A stretch of 64,000 nt of DNA from Cavenderia fasciculata (lineage: Eukaryota > Evosea > Eumycetozoa > Acytosteliales > Cavenderiaceae): positions 1,185,233-1,249,232 of the forward strand of contig NW_004457734.1 in the NCBI RefSeq assembly GCF_000203815.1. The letters run 5' to 3'. This document shows, one piece after another, positions 11,981 to 23,942 of this stretch; the first letter of the stretch is position 1, and the number at the start of each line of letters is the position of its first letter. A program made the position numbers and the translations under genes. The notes below the pieces were generated by a model. The model saw only the letters and a program-made list of their open reading frames with translations. It did not search any database and was not told the origin of the DNA.

Positions 11981-13330
11981 TTATAATTTAGCATTTTGAA
12001 TGGCAACATTAAATCTCTTTTTCTCTTCATCTGTGATTTTACATTGTTCAGTGTAATTGGTTGGAATGAGTGAATCACAAATCTCTCTAAATCTACCAAG
12101 TGGACACATATTATCAACTTCTTGGTCATTACAATCCTCCATATGTAATACTTTTTGATTATAAATGATTTTAACAAATTGTTTGTCATCGTCCTTGGAA
12201 CCAACAACTGTCTTTTTTTCCTTTTCCTTTTCCACCTTTTCTGATTCCTTTTCATATAATAAGAATTCCAAAGTTGAAGCAGTTTCTGGATGCTTGTTAT
12301 CATCATACATTTTAAAAGCTACTAATAGACTGGCGAGGGTAGAGTCGTGAGCAGAGTAGAGAGCAAATTTGAGTGGATGGACCGATTTTTCATTGTTGGC
12401 CTTGGCAAACATTTGACGTGAAAGGTCGCCTACAAAACGGCCAATACCGAGCACAGACATGTCGGGGAACAGTCCCATCGACTTGTACTCTTTGGCAGCT
12501 TCGAGATACATACGCTCGACGACTTGTTGTGTGAATCCACGTGGCAGTGGAAGACCGTGGTTCTTGAAGCAGTCAAAGCTGTTGACCAAGCCGGCATAAC
12601 TGCGCCAGCCTTGGAGATAAAATGGTGCATCGTCATCCTTGGCATCGTCAAAGATAGCTTGAACACGTTGATTAAACTTGGCCAACTCGCTCTTTTTCTG
12701 GTCGTTCAACACGACTGGATGCTTGGGTAGGAGTGACTTTAAAAAGCTAAATCGTTGACATGACCCGCGAGGATACATATTTTCGATGGGTTCTGGACGT
12801 ATCTCAAACGTCGATGATCTGGGAGACCGCTCGTTCGACTCGGCAAACGAACCACCATAGAGACCGTGCATGAGTGATCGTGCCGACGAGATGGTTCGTT
12901 CGCGATCCGAAGACCGGATGTAAATCTCTGATGGCGTGTATTGTGGTGAGAGGAACTGGAGACGGTCGATAAGCAGAGTATGGTATGCTCGACCGACATT
13001 GATGAGATCCTTGGTGCCAAACACAGTCAACTGACCCTTGGCACAAGTCGGCTTCTCGGTATGATCGCTGATCAAGTTTTCAATGTTGTTGCAACTCCAC
13101 ATCTCTAGTGGATACCTAGTACTCTCTGGTGTACGTCTACCATGACGTGTAATCACCTGCATAAACTTGAGATGGTATCCATTTGGTTGATACTCTTTGA
13201 ATGGTGTATGAATGGGTCTTGCATCTCTAAACACCGATGTCTCTGATTGTTCTTTATATTTTTTTATTTTCTCTCCAATATTTGGTTTCTTCTTTACACC
13301 ATTATTGTCACTATTACTTTCTCCTGCCAT
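11981..13330 (-). CDS. Histidine acid phosphatase family protein
   Basis: Single exon, 449 residues. The catalytic RHGRRTP motif is at residues 62-68, and the proton-donor HD pair in YSAHDSTLAS is at 328-329. There is no signal peptide; the first 40 residues are hydrophilic and Lys-rich, so the protein is probably cytosolic or mitochondrial, like lysophosphatidic acid phosphatase (ACP6 group), rather than the secreted lysosomal type. Cys residues are few. The C-terminal part has a Lys/Glu insert. Substrate unknown: phosphomonoesters, lysophosphatidate or inositol phosphates are all possible. It overlaps nothing and lies 26 bases from the convergent CDC123 stop. Confidence 0.88.
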   Translation of the reverse strand: MAGESNSDNNGVKKKPNIGEKIKKYKEQSETSVFRDARPIHTPFKEYQPNGYHLKFMQVITRHGRRTPESTRYPLEMWSCNNIENLISDHTEKPTCAKGQLTVFGTKDLINVGRAYHTLLIDRLQFLSPQYTPSEIYIRSSDRERTISSARSLMHGLYGGSFAESNERSPRSSTFEIRPEPIENMYPRGSCQRFSFLKSLLPKHPVVLNDQKKSELAKFNQRVQAIFDDAKDDDAPFYLQGWRSYAGLVNSFDCFKNHGLPLPRGFTQQVVERMYLEAAKEYKSMGLFPDMSVLGIGRFVGDLSRQMFAKANNEKSVHPLKFALYSAHDSTLASLLVAFKMYDDNKHPETASTLEFLLYEKESEKVEKEKEKKTVVGSKDDDKQFVKIIYNQKVLHMEDCNDQEVDNMCPLGRFREICDSLIPTNYTEQCKITDEEKKRFNVAIQNAKL

Positions 13331-13564
13331 ATATATATCTATACTCTATCTATACTCTGTAATCTTTAAACAAATAGTAATATAATAAATTGCAGTGATT
13401 GATTGAAAATGAATGAAAAAGAGAAGAAAAAAATAATTAAAATTAATTTAATTTGCGCACTCAAAGTTTGGGAGAGGTGTGATCTTCAACAAACATGAAC
13501 TTGCAACCTTTTTTGTATATTACTTTAAATAATAAATAACATAGATAAATAGAAAAGAAAAGAT

Positions 13565-14643
13565 ATGACTAGCGTTGGTTCAGGTGTAAGTAGACATTTT
13601 AGTCTTGTTAACAATTCATTATTAATCAATCTCTTTCTCTACCTACCTACTTGTATACTTTTATACTACTTTTAGTATGATTTATCAGTTTCAACATATT
13701 CACCAGATGGAAAGATCTTCCAAATTGAATATGCCAGCAAGGCTGTAGAGAATTCAGGTACTGTAGTTGCCATTCGTTGCAAGGATGGTGTTGTTATGGG
13801 TGTAGAGAAAATATTACCATCAAAGATGTTGTGTCATGGTTCAAATCGTAGACTTCATTCTATAGATTTACATATTGGTATTGTAAGTATATAAACACTT
13901 TTATACGATAATATGATTGTTATTAATCACAACGATGATTTATTTATGATTGTAGGGTATTGCTGGATTTTTAGCAGATGCTAGACAACTTGTTAATCGT
14001 GCAAGATCAGAAGCCAAGCAATATAAAAGTGTATATGGTCAACCAATCCCAATTAAAGTTTTAGCTCAACGAATTGCTTCGTATGTCATAAATATATCAT
14101 ATATATTGTATTGTTTTTTTTTGATCATTGATTTACTTATTATTATTATTTTCTTCTTTTATAGATATAATCATGTACATACATTATATGGTAGTGTTAG
14201 ACCATTTGGTTGTTCAATTACTATTGCTGGTATCGATTCAACTGGCCCACAATTATTTATGATTGAACCATCTGGATCATGTTTGGGTTATTATGGTACT
14301 TCTATGGGAAAGGGCAAGCAAGCCGTCAAGAATGAATTGGAAAAGATTAACTTTACCGAAATCACTGCAGCTGAAGCTGTTAAAACTATTGCCAAGATGT
14401 ATGTAGACTGATGATGATCATGATGATTATGATGATGATGATTCTAATTCTCAAACTATTTTTATTTTTACTATTACTACTATTAGTATTTACTCTGTAC
14501 ATGATGGTGACAAGGATAAGGATTTCGAATTAGAATTAAGTTGGATTACTCGTGAATCTAAAATACATCAATTGGTTCCAAAGGAAATTCACGATAATGC
14601 CGAAGCTTTTGCCAAGCAAGCTCTTGAAGAAGCAAACTTGTAA
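13565..14643 (+). CDS. psmA3: Proteasome subunit alpha type-3
   Basis: Five exons: 13565-13585, 13676-13882, 13956-14080, 14165-14398 and 14487-14643, 247 residues. The first exon has only seven codons (MTSVGSG). It continues [20 protein letters not shown], the alpha-subunit signature, and [18 protein letters not shown] near the end marks subunit alpha3 (PSMA3/alpha7 class). It forms part of the outer ring of the 20S core and helps gate substrate entry. Unlike many alpha3 proteins it lacks a long acidic tail and ends [10 protein letters not shown]. Coding use is regular and all splice sites are standard. Confidence 0.95.
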
Positions 14644-14891
14644 ATCATCAAAAACAACCAACACCCTTTTTTAAAAATAGAATCAAGTATATATAATTGT
14701 CATCCGATATATAATAGTAGTGTAGCTTTGACAAACAAACGATTGATCAAAACAAAAACTATAATTAATAGAATTTAAAAAAAAAAAATAATAATAATAA
14801 TAATAATAATAAAACCAACAACAAACCAAAATGATGTTATCATTATGTAAAAAAAACACATTGATATATATATATATTATTTATTATTTAA

Positions 14892-16472
14892 TTATTTATT
14901 AAATTCTTGATATTGATTATGAATTACTTTTTTAATAAATTCAAAATAAATGAGTTTAGATATTTCAATATCTTTTCGATCGATTGATAATAATCCACCT
15001 CTAAGAGTTGACCTTGTCATCAATAGGATACTGTGACCCAAATCTCTAACATCAAAATGAAACTTTAGAATTGGTTTTAATACTCTAAAGTGTACTTTTA
15101 AATGTCGGACTGTTCTAAAGTATTCCATATCCAATTGTTTATGACCATTAATCATAAGACCACATTCAACGGTTGGTGGTAGTGGAACTGAACAGTGATG
15201 AAACATTGTTTCTGGCGAATCTAAAAAGGAAACATACTCTAGTTGTTTGGCTTGTTCTGGATCTAACTTTTCAAACTCTTCTCTTGTAATTTGTAGTCTT
15301 TTGATTGATTTGGGTAGAATTGTTTTGGCTGTAACATCATCACCAAGATTGATTTTCAAAGACAAGAATAATAATTGTTCCAAAGTGTCTGGTAATACTT
15401 TGGTCAAATCTCTTGATGATAATCTAATCTTGTTTACTCCAAGTCGTTTAACATTCTTGTTTAGATATTCTGGTTTAAAATCATCGTCGATTGATTTGAT
15501 GGTGAGGTATTGGATGGGAACATTGGTCAGTGGTGACACGAGTGGAAGTGGTAGAGGACATTGAATATCGAGTTTAACCTTCTCTAGTCCCTTGGGAAGT
15601 GAATCTAGTTGAGAGTAATCTGTAATTGACGCAGATAGATAGCAAAGTGATTCTGGTAGAGCTTCGTGACCCCAACGTCCACTTGGCATGAGTAGAGTCT
15701 CTAGACTATCTGGCAGGGTACCTTTTGTAATAGTTTGAGAAAACTGTTCATTTAACTTGAGATACTTGAGATGTGGAGGAAGAACACCAATATCGTGATC
15801 AAATGATGCAGGTAGTACCAACTTGGTTAAAGTGTTTGGCAAGAAGCCCGGTTGAAACGATTTGTTAAAGTCAGAGTACCTTTCGATAATCAATTCTTTT
15901 AACCCGTATTTAAATAGTCCTTGATGAAATGGGAATCTATTTGTTGTACCAATAATCAATCTATTGAGGTGTGGTAGTGATTGATGACTCTCTAATGGCT
16001 TTGAGAAAGCAACATTGAGAGAGTCTAATCGATCGGGAAGCATGTCAATACTACGATGATTGTCTTTAGATCCAGAACCAAGGGTGACATGAACCAATTG
16101 AATATCTTTGTCGACTGCGGCTTGTTTGATGTTTGAACAATCCGTTAGTTTGTTGGGAAACAGTAAATGAGTGGTGGTTGGTGTCATTTGATCTGCCAAC
16201 GATAGATTACGGTCAAACATCAATAGGTGACTAGTAGACTCTTCAATTGGTTTCTTGAAAGTGTTTAGTTTAAAAGGACCATATTTGAGTACAGTATACT
16301 CGTACAAAGCATCATCCGATGCAATGTCATATAATGAGAACCGTACACCACCATGATTGTCAATCATATGAAATAGTTTCTTGCAAGTCAATAGAAAACA
16401 TATCTTGTCAGTGTTTCCATCAATCTCTTCAATGATTAATTTAATCACTGTATTTGGTAGTGTTTCAATCAT
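14892..16472 (-). CDS. FNIP-repeat / F-box-like dictyostelid protein
   Basis: Single exon, 526 residues, from the Met of MIETLPNTVIKLIIEEI. The first 50 residues look like an F-box (LPNTVIKLIIEEI, CFLLTCKKLFHMI). The rest carries irregular repeats of about 22 residues with the FNIP-type pattern of a Leu-rich strand after LP or IP (LKELIIERYSDFNKSFQPGF, LPNTLTKLVLP, LPPHLKYLKLNEQFSQTIT, LPDSLETLLMPS, LPKGLEKVKLD). Such proteins form large families in dictyostelids; an F-box would place it in SCF ubiquitin ligases, but no member of this type has a firm role. The frame is open upstream, giving a Met at 16559, but that leader is encoded by AT-rich repeats and is probably 5' untranslated. Confidence 0.85.
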   Translation of the reverse strand: MIETLPNTVIKLIIEEIDGNTDKICFLLTCKKLFHMIDNHGGVRFSLYDIASDDALYEYTVLKYGPFKLNTFKKPIEESTSHLLMFDRNLSLADQMTPTTTHLLFPNKLTDCSNIKQAAVDKDIQLVHVTLGSGSKDNHRSIDMLPDRLDSLNVAFSKPLESHQSLPHLNRLIIGTTNRFPFHQGLFKYGLKELIIERYSDFNKSFQPGFLPNTLTKLVLPASFDHDIGVLPPHLKYLKLNEQFSQTITKGTLPDSLETLLMPSGRWGHEALPESLCYLSASITDYSQLDSLPKGLEKVKLDIQCPLPLPLVSPLTNVPIQYLTIKSIDDDFKPEYLNKNVKRLGVNKIRLSSRDLTKVLPDTLEQLLFLSLKINLGDDVTAKTILPKSIKRLQITREEFEKLDPEQAKQLEYVSFLDSPETMFHHCSVPLPPTVECGLMINGHKQLDMEYFRTVRHLKVHFRVLKPILKFHFDVRDLGHSILLMTRSTLRGGLLSIDRKDIEISKLIYFEFIKKVIHNQYQEFNK

Positions 16473-16789
16473 CTTCTTTAAATATAATAATAATAATAAT
16501 AATTCAAAAAAGCATCCATTAATATTATCCAAATATTTTATATTTTTATTTTTTTTCAACCATTTTCTATTTTCTTTCTTTTTTTTAGTCTGGAGTCCAG
16601 ACTCTGAAGTATATGTATGATATCATATTATCTGCTTAATGGTTTTGAAAATGGTCACTGTCAATCAAAGGGTCTCACTATACCAGGGGTTTTAAAGGTT
16701 CAAATGGAAACTTGAAGGAAAAAATATTTATTTATTTATTTGTTTATTCCAAGTTTGTTGGTTTGTTGTTTGTTTGTTTGTATGTTGGT
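16473..16789. other. Intergenic between FNIP and ComC-like genes
   Basis: Upstream of the FNIP gene and downstream of the ComC-like gene. Contains (AAT)n, T tracts and a (TTTG)n-like run near 16755-16785. No gene seen. Confidence 0.5.
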
Positions 16790-19700
16790 TTAATTTTTAG
16801 GACTACTAGATTTTGATGAAAGTCTCTTTAATTTGAATTCGAGTAATCTAATTCTCATGAATTTCTTTTTCAAAACCCAAGCTGTTAGAGCAACAAGTGC
16901 TGCTGCACCAACTATGGACATTGTAACGATTACAGGAAGCTTCCATTTTTGCTCATTATCACATCCTTCATCATCTCTAAGAAGTGATCCAAAACTATAA
17001 ATTATTAAAAATGGAAAGAAATAAATAATGATTAGATTTGAATGGAATGAATTTAATTTTAAAAAGTTAGTTTCTACATACTTTGGATCAATTTCAACTC
17101 TTTCAGAGAAATATGGAATAGTAATTGAAATTAAAAGATTTGAATAATCTTCTGGTAATTCACCAGGTGGATAAATAATATCACTGTATAATGGGTCTTT
17201 GAGTGGGATACCGACCAATTGACTTTTCACAATGCCATCATCGACCCACATACGATCAGAGAATCTAGCCTTCATAATAGCCTCTCCAGTATAAATTTCA
17301 TACCATGTTTCACTCACTGTAGATGTATCTGAGCTACATGCTGTAATCTTGTGTTGTGACAAATAAATTAATTCAATATTATTTAATAATGAATCAAAAT
17401 GCCATCCTGTTAATTCAATATTATATTTAATTGAATTTGCCCAAATTGACATACTAAATAGAAATAAAAAATAGAAACGAAATTAATAATTAATATTTAT
17501 AAATTCTTTTGTTTTTGTTTTTTTTTTTACATACTTTTGATTTGCAAAAATAATAGTAGTTGGATTAGAATAAAGAGTAATTTTAAATGATAATATTACA
17601 TCTTCATTTGGGAATCTACCTGATAGATAGATGACAGGATTACCATGATCATCGGTTGCATTGGTGATTACATTCTTCCAAATGACATCAGTCATTTTAA
17701 CAACTTTAATTATATTTCCATCTATATCTTTTTCTCTGATATGGGTAATAGCAACATTGAATGAACTCGTTGGTGTACGTATAGTTGTTCCACCAGAGGT
17801 ATCTGATATTTCAAATGTTACATTACCTCCCATTGAAATCGGTGTGAATTCATTACAACTAATACCATCCCATTCATAGTCGCATGTACATTGACCGGTA
17901 CTAACATCACATATTCCATGTTCACTACAATTCCCAGGACATTGTTTGATTTGAGTATAAAAGTAGATCGATCTGACAGTGGTCAATCCATCAACTGTAA
18001 CATTTACAGGCATACCTGATCCATTTTGTGGTGGTGGTGGTAAACCATTAAACAAGCACATTGCCTTTGTTGGAGCAATGACCGATTTGATTTCACAATT
18101 ACTGTCTGCTATTTGGATGGTCAAATTTTGATTAACTATATTATTTCCAATGATAGAAATCAACCCACTCTTTCCTTGAACAATAGGGGAACATTGATCA
18201 ATTGATGGTGGTTGATAACTAAACTCTTTGGTAGTGTTTCTAGCGAATCCTCCATCATAATTAAATTCGATTGTTAAATTGTGACCAATGCCAGTACCAG
18301 CATTAACAGGGCATACCAAAAGAGTGTCAGTTGAAGTGGTACATGAATCTTGAATTAAAACTGTGTAGTTTTGACCTTGCTTTGTTTGAATGGTTACAGT
18401 ACCATTTAGATTACCTCCCAAAGGGTCGATATTGGCCAATCCACTACCAATAATAGATACGACACCACCCATAACTGGTGGAGAGACTATACTTAGGATG
18501 ATTGGGTTTTGGTAGACTACAAATTTAAATGTTTCACCCGATCCAATACCTTGAACTGATACGCTGGCTTCCTTGACACCTGGAGTAAAAGTGGATGGAG
18601 TTGTACAAATGATTGTACCATAGTCTTGAGTGTCGTATTGTTGACAAGATGTACCATCATTAAAATCAATGAGATTGGTATAGCTTGGTGCAAAGTTGTA
18701 TCCCTTTACAGTGATAGATGTAGATTCTTGTTCAAAAATGGCTGGATATAATCTTGTGATACCAGGTCTAGCATAAAAGAATGGTGTTTTGTCTGGAATG
18801 GTTGCTTGGCCACCAACAGTCAGAGAGATTGGAATACTTCCAGCACCAGGACCAATTTGGAAAGACAGTACCTTGTGATCGGTTGTAAATGTCACTGGAT
18901 AGGTGGTTGATCCAATCTTTAAGACTACTTGAGCGGGTGAGTTGAAAAAGTTGTCACCCGCCACTACTACAGTACCACCAGTTGTATTGACATTGGATAG
19001 AGTAGTGATAGAAGGTTGGATGGCAGCTACATTGAAGTTTATATTACCGTTGCCCCAAATATTAGTGTAGATGTATGCATTGGTACCGCCAACAGTTGGT
19101 GGAGCAGTTGTATAGAGTAGCTTTCTAATGGCATCGGTTGCACATGGTAGGTAAGCTCCGTTACCAGTTACTACACATCCTGGGAACGACCCTAAATTCC
19201 TCATTGGGATTTCCATGTCACCCCCAGTTGTTGCAACCCGTACAATGTAATTAACTGGTAGTTTGGGAGGGATTGGTACATAGGCACCCATATTACACCT
19301 CTTTAAAGAGGTACCAAAGACAGGATTACTACCAGCAATTCTATTGTAATCCAATCCATAGAGAACTGGTAAAGTGTCGTTTACGGCTGGTGGAGTGTAC
19401 TGTGAATCATAGAATGGTGTGATGACATTATTGGTCATATACTCCTTCCATACACCACCTGCAGTGTAGAGTACAGGGATCCAAAAATAAGTAGAGTTTG
19501 AAAAGATGATGCAAGTACTGTAGGTAGGTAGCCAACTCCATAACTCTTGTCTATTTACTTCGTTCTTTACATAGGTTTGGATACCAGGGATATCTCCACC
19601 AGAAGTTGATGTTTTAAAGAATGGATACATGACGTCGATTCCATGGTCTTCGTACATCCCATAGAATTCCTGTTGTGTGCGACTGTAGATGGTTTGGTGA

Positions 19701-20888
19701 TAGGTAAGGTGAGGATTACCATTTACATTGACAAACACTGGGTATGGGTCTTTGAAACCAGTGACCGTGCACGTTATGTATTGATGAAAATTAATCATAC
19801 CAATGTTTTGACATGGTACACCTATTCTAACACCTTCAACCAATACGGGTGGTCCTACTTGGACCTCTAAACCAGTCATTGTAATGCCAAAGTTTTCACC
19901 AATAATAGTCACTACTCCGCCAGCGTCGATTGGTGGAATCAGTGATATAATGTATGGTGTTTGGTAAAAGAGGTGGGCTTTGGTGGTAGTCCAGTCAATA
20001 TCACCGGGTGGTTTGAGCAATAGCCTATAACTACCCGTTCCAACACCACTTCCAATGGTACAGCTGATAGACGATGGATTGACTTGGACAGTTTTGATAC
20101 AAGACAGTGGAGTGCTTCCATTTACATTTTGAAATGAGATTTCAGAGTTGGTTGGTGCATTTTTGATGGTAACCATTCCACCACGAGTTGGTACTCTACC
20201 TATTACTTGGATTTCATTTGGATCATTGTATTCACACAAGTAGGCGGCATTTCCGGTCTCTGCTTGTGCCCTAAGTGTCTTTTTTCCATTGTACAGAGTT
20301 CCACTGTACCCTATTTGAGAACCAAATGTAACGGCATTCAAGGTTGTATCCATTGACGGTTTATCTTTTTCCCATGGACAAAATGTATGACAGAGGTCAT
20401 CGTGCATAGTATAAACCAAGTCACCCATCTCTGGACCATCTAAATATCTATAGGTACCTTCAGACGCCTGATCACTTATACCAGTATACATAGAGAAACT
20501 ATTTCCAACAAAGAAATTATCTGAAACAAATTGGTATTCCAAGTATGATGATACTGTAAATAAATATCTATTTGAAACCCAAAATAAGACAAGTAGTAGT
20601 TAGTAATCAATAAATTGAAAGTCGATCATTTGATAGTAATACAAACCCAACCATTCCAGCAGGTTTGTTTGGTGCAGTTTTACAAAAGGTTTGGGCTGCA
20701 GCAAAGTTTTTCCATAAACTATAATCGGTAAAGTTTTCATAGTAATGTCCATTGACCGGATTCAATATTAAATCGGCATTGACCAAGTACTGCCCATTCT
20801 GACCAGAAAATAAAAGAAAATATGAAAATAAATAAAATACAAATAATGTGATTGTATTAATACCATTGATATTAAAGAACACCATCAT
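16790..20888 (-). CDS. ComC-like cell-surface protein (C-type lectin-like, IPT/TIG, EGF, TM)
   Basis: Four exons: 20888-20647, 20567-17535, 17453-17082 and 16994-16790, 1283 residues. A signal peptide covers about 1-28. A C-type lectin-like region follows (about 35-190: FTDYSLWKNFAAAQTFC, EGTYRYLDGPEMGD). Several IPT/TIG-type repeats follow (motifs such as GGVVTIIGENFG, GGTVVVAGDNF, STSITVKGYNF, GGVVSIIGSGL, GLISIIGNNI). Near 955-983 is an EGF module (CPGNCSEHGICDVSTGQCTC). The next 250 residues match the ComC-type C-terminal domain (GGNVTFEISDTSGG, VVKMTDVIW). A membrane segment lies near 1235-1257 and a basic tail of about 26 residues ends the protein. It is a single-pass surface protein. 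Members of this wide family act in adhesion and signalling; the ligand is unknown. The second exon acceptor was chosen because it restores MVGYLFTVSSYLEYQF in frame. Confidence 0.9.
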
Positions 20889-21719
20889 GTGATTGGTTGG
20901 ATGGGTTCTTTTAGTATTAGATCAACAACAATGATTTTAAATCGATTCGTATGAATGTATGAATTGATAGATTGATAGAATGTATGGTGTATGTATGTGT
21001 GTCTGTGTGTGTGTGTGTATATGTATTGTTTTGTTCAAGGTGGTCTGATTATCAAACTGTTAGATCTAGAGGCCTCAAACCTCAAAAACAACAACCAAAC
21101 AAAAATAAAAAAAAAAAAGAATATCTTGTTGATGATCTCCGCAGCTCGCATGTGTCAAAATCAAAGAATTTGAACAGAGCCGGTACCTTGCTTTGGCACA
21201 TATTGTTTGAAATTTGGATGAAACAGTTTGGTTGCCCGACCAATGATTGCTTGTATCTTTCTTTGACAATGACGGGAAATTCCACCGTTGCTTTCTTTTT
21301 GATCAGCTGATAAAAGAAAATGGTATAAGTTATTAAATGGAATGGAACTAAAAGGTTGAGATTAATCTCTTTTCAAACCATTTAAACTTATTTATAACCT
21401 TGGTACCATTTCATTGATTCAATTTGAATTAGATCGTACGACATGATGATGTGTTGAACTGCCAAACAAGTTTGCCAGGCAGGCAGGTAAGTTGTTTTGT
21501 TTGATTATTATTAAATGTATCCCACTCCTATTTATTATTATTGTTATTGTTGATTTTATCTTCTCTCTTGTTAACAAAGGTAATCGCTAGCATTCGAGCG
21601 TTCTACTTCTTCTTTTGTGTGATAACCAACCAATAAACCATAATAACTAAATATGTTATCCCAGTACTATTGTTGTTGTTGTTGTTTATGTCGTTCTTAT
21701 TATTATTAATTATTATTAT
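20889..21719. other. Intergenic, 0.8 kb, with TG repeat and hairpin
   Basis: Upstream of the ComC-like gene and downstream of mL54. It holds a (TG)n tract near 20993-21020, a mixed-composition stretch at 21125-21310 with no coherent coding frame, an imperfect hairpin near 21316-21415 containing the perfect palindrome GAGATTAATCTC, and an (ATT)n run before 21720. Confidence 0.4.
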
Positions 21720-22197
21720 TTAAAGACCCTTTCCTTTAGTTGCCAACATAATAGCGTTTCTTTCTTTGATTTGGTGTCTTGCTTTTTGCTTAAAGTATCT
21801 ACCTTCGTCTTCTGGTGTCAACAATCTAACTGGTTTATCTCTTGGTAATTGATCATCAATCTCGAATAACCATGCTGGGTATTCAGAGTTTGCGTCTGAT
21901 GGTAGTTGAGTTGTAAATAAGCTTGGTGAAATTGCTTCCAATTTCAATGGAGCTGTTCCTCTGTCTGTAGTAGTAGTAGTAGAACTGAATTAATATACTA
22001 CTCTCTCCTTTCTCATGTATATATATATCTCTCTCTTTGTATTATCATCATGATGATAACATACCAAACTTCTTTTTCTTTGATGGAGCACCACCCTTCT
22101 TCTTTGCAGCAGCCTTTGCAGGGGCAGCTCTTCCTTGCATCAAGGATATACCATGACTCTGTAATGCTACTATCGATCTACGAAAGAGTTGTGACAT
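21720..22197 (-). CDS. mrpl54: Mitochondrial ribosomal protein mL54
   Basis: Two exons: 22197-22065 and 21964-21720, 125 residues. The N-terminus MSQLFRRSIVALQSHGISLM is a basic, hydroxylated presequence for import. A Lys/Ala linker precedes DRGTAPLKLEAISPSLFTTQ, the mL54 core, followed by YPAWLFEIDDQLPRDKPVRL and a charged C-terminal helix. mL54 is part of the large subunit of mitochondrial ribosomes. Its length fits the family. It is divergent from the malate dehydrogenase gene across 485 bases. Confidence 0.92.
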
Positions 22198-22682
22198 TAC
22201 TACTAACTATTATTATACTCTCGTTTAATTTAAATTAACAAACTACTCAATCTAGCTGATCTTGTGCATTATGATGATTTTTCATTCTGGTGGGTGAGAA
22301 TGAACGAAAAAAAAATAAAAAAAAATAAAAGGTTAACAAAAAACAAAAGACTATCTTATAAAGTATCTACTTTTACTTTTTAAATAGATAATATGTTTAA
22401 ACTTTTATTTATGCAAAGCACAAATACGATTCGTGTACTTTAGATAGATCTGATACATTAGCAACCACGAATTGCAATGAACCAATGTTCGGCACTTCAT
22501 TGTAACCACCCAATCACTGGGCCGATACACCCTGATTTTTTTTGATTTTTTTTCTCCTCTTGAGAAATGAGTGAACTTCTCCACTTTGGTTTACCATTGA
22601 AGAATTATTAATTATTTTATTTATTTTCAAATATATATTACATACATATTATTACATACATAAACAAGAAAGAAAGAAAGAA
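22198..22682. other. Divergent promoter region (mL54 / malate dehydrogenase)
   Basis: AT-rich with A tracts at 22307-22330 and T tracts at 22537-22555. It should hold both promoters. No gene or RNA seen. Confidence 0.45.
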
Positions 22683-23942
22683 ATGGTATGTTGATAATAA
22701 TAAAAATAATAATAATATGATTTGATTGATTGCAATCATCAACCAAGTATTAATATTCATTTATTTTAATTATCACATGTGATGATGTATACCTTATCCT
22801 CCCCTTTCTATTTTAATGTATATATTTATATATATCTAGAGCAACGATATTTTAAATGTTGTAGTAACAGGAGCTGCTGGACAAATTGGATACTCTTTGA
22901 TCTTTAATATTGTGAGAGGAGAGATGTTTGGATCGGACCAAAAGATCAGATTGGTATTGATGGATATTGCACCAATGCTCGATGGTATCAAGGGTGTTAT
23001 TATGGAGATTGAGGATTGTTGTTATCCATTGGTCGGTGAAATCGTCGTCACTGCCGATCCAAAGGAAGCCTTTGCCAACGCAGACTATGCCATCCTCGTC
23101 GGTGGTATGCCAAGAAAGGATGGTATGGAAAGAGCTGACCTTCTCAAGGCCAACGCTACCATCTTCCAAGTTCAAGGTAAAGCTTTGAACGATCATGCTA
23201 AAAAGACTTGCAAGGTAAAAATGAAATGAAAAGAAAAGAAATATGATTGAATATTAACTTTACTTTACTTTTGTTTGCTCAATATTTATATTTATATATT
23301 TCTATATTTCTATATTTGTTTCTATAGGTATTAGTTGTAGCTAATCCAGCCAATACAAATGCATTGATTGCAATGGTGAATGCACCAAATATTCCAAAGG
23401 AGAATTTCTCATGTTTGACACGTTTGGATCAAAATAGAGCACGTGCACAAATTGCACTTAGAGCCAAGGTGTCGGTCAAGGATGTCCATAATATCATTGT
23501 ATGGGGTAACCATTCATTGACTATCTTCCCAGACCATCGTTGTGGTTATGTCAGTTTGCCAAGTGGCAAATCGACCATCTCGGGTGCCGTCAAGGACGAC
23601 ACTTGGTTGCAAAACGAGTTTGTAGCAACCGTCCAAAAGAGAGGTGCCGCAGTCATCTCTGCCCGTAAGTTGTCCTCTGCCGCCTCTGCTGCCAAGGCTA
23701 TCACCGATCATATCCACGACTGGCATCTTGGTACTCCAGAAGGAGAGTACGTGTCGATGGGTGTCCACTCGGACGGCTCATACAATATCCCAAGCGGTAT
23801 CATCTTTTCATTCCCAGTCACCATCAAGAACGGTGTCTACACCATCGTCCAAGGATTACCAATCGATAAAAATACCCAAGAAAAGCTTGATGCCACAACC
23901 GCTGAATTAATCTCTGAAAAGGAAGTTGCTCTTGCTCTCTAA
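22683..23942 (+). CDS. mdhA: Cytosolic malate dehydrogenase
   Basis: Three exons: 22683-22685, 22840-23214 and 23328-23942, 330 residues. The first coding exon is only the ATG, followed directly by a GTATGT donor. The next exon opens [20 protein letters not shown], the NAD-binding loop. [11 protein letters not shown] and the substrate-binding [14 protein letters not shown] are present, and [13 protein letters not shown] carries the catalytic His. There is no presequence or peroxisomal tail (it ends [10 protein letters not shown]), so a cytosolic enzyme interconverting malate and oxaloacetate with NAD is expected. Third positions in the body favour C, a sign of high expression. The only nearby ATG in frame after the intron is inside the enzyme, which supports the split start. 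Confidence 0.95.

Noticed and set aside
16473-16559. Upstream Met extension of the FNIP gene
   Set aside because: The extra residues are Asn, Lys and Leu runs from AT-rich repeats; the F-box-like start at 16472 is better.
21075-21310. Frames of 64-112 codons on both strands
   Set aside because: Composition is unlike protein, starts are in TG or A repeats, and no splice-linked partner exists.
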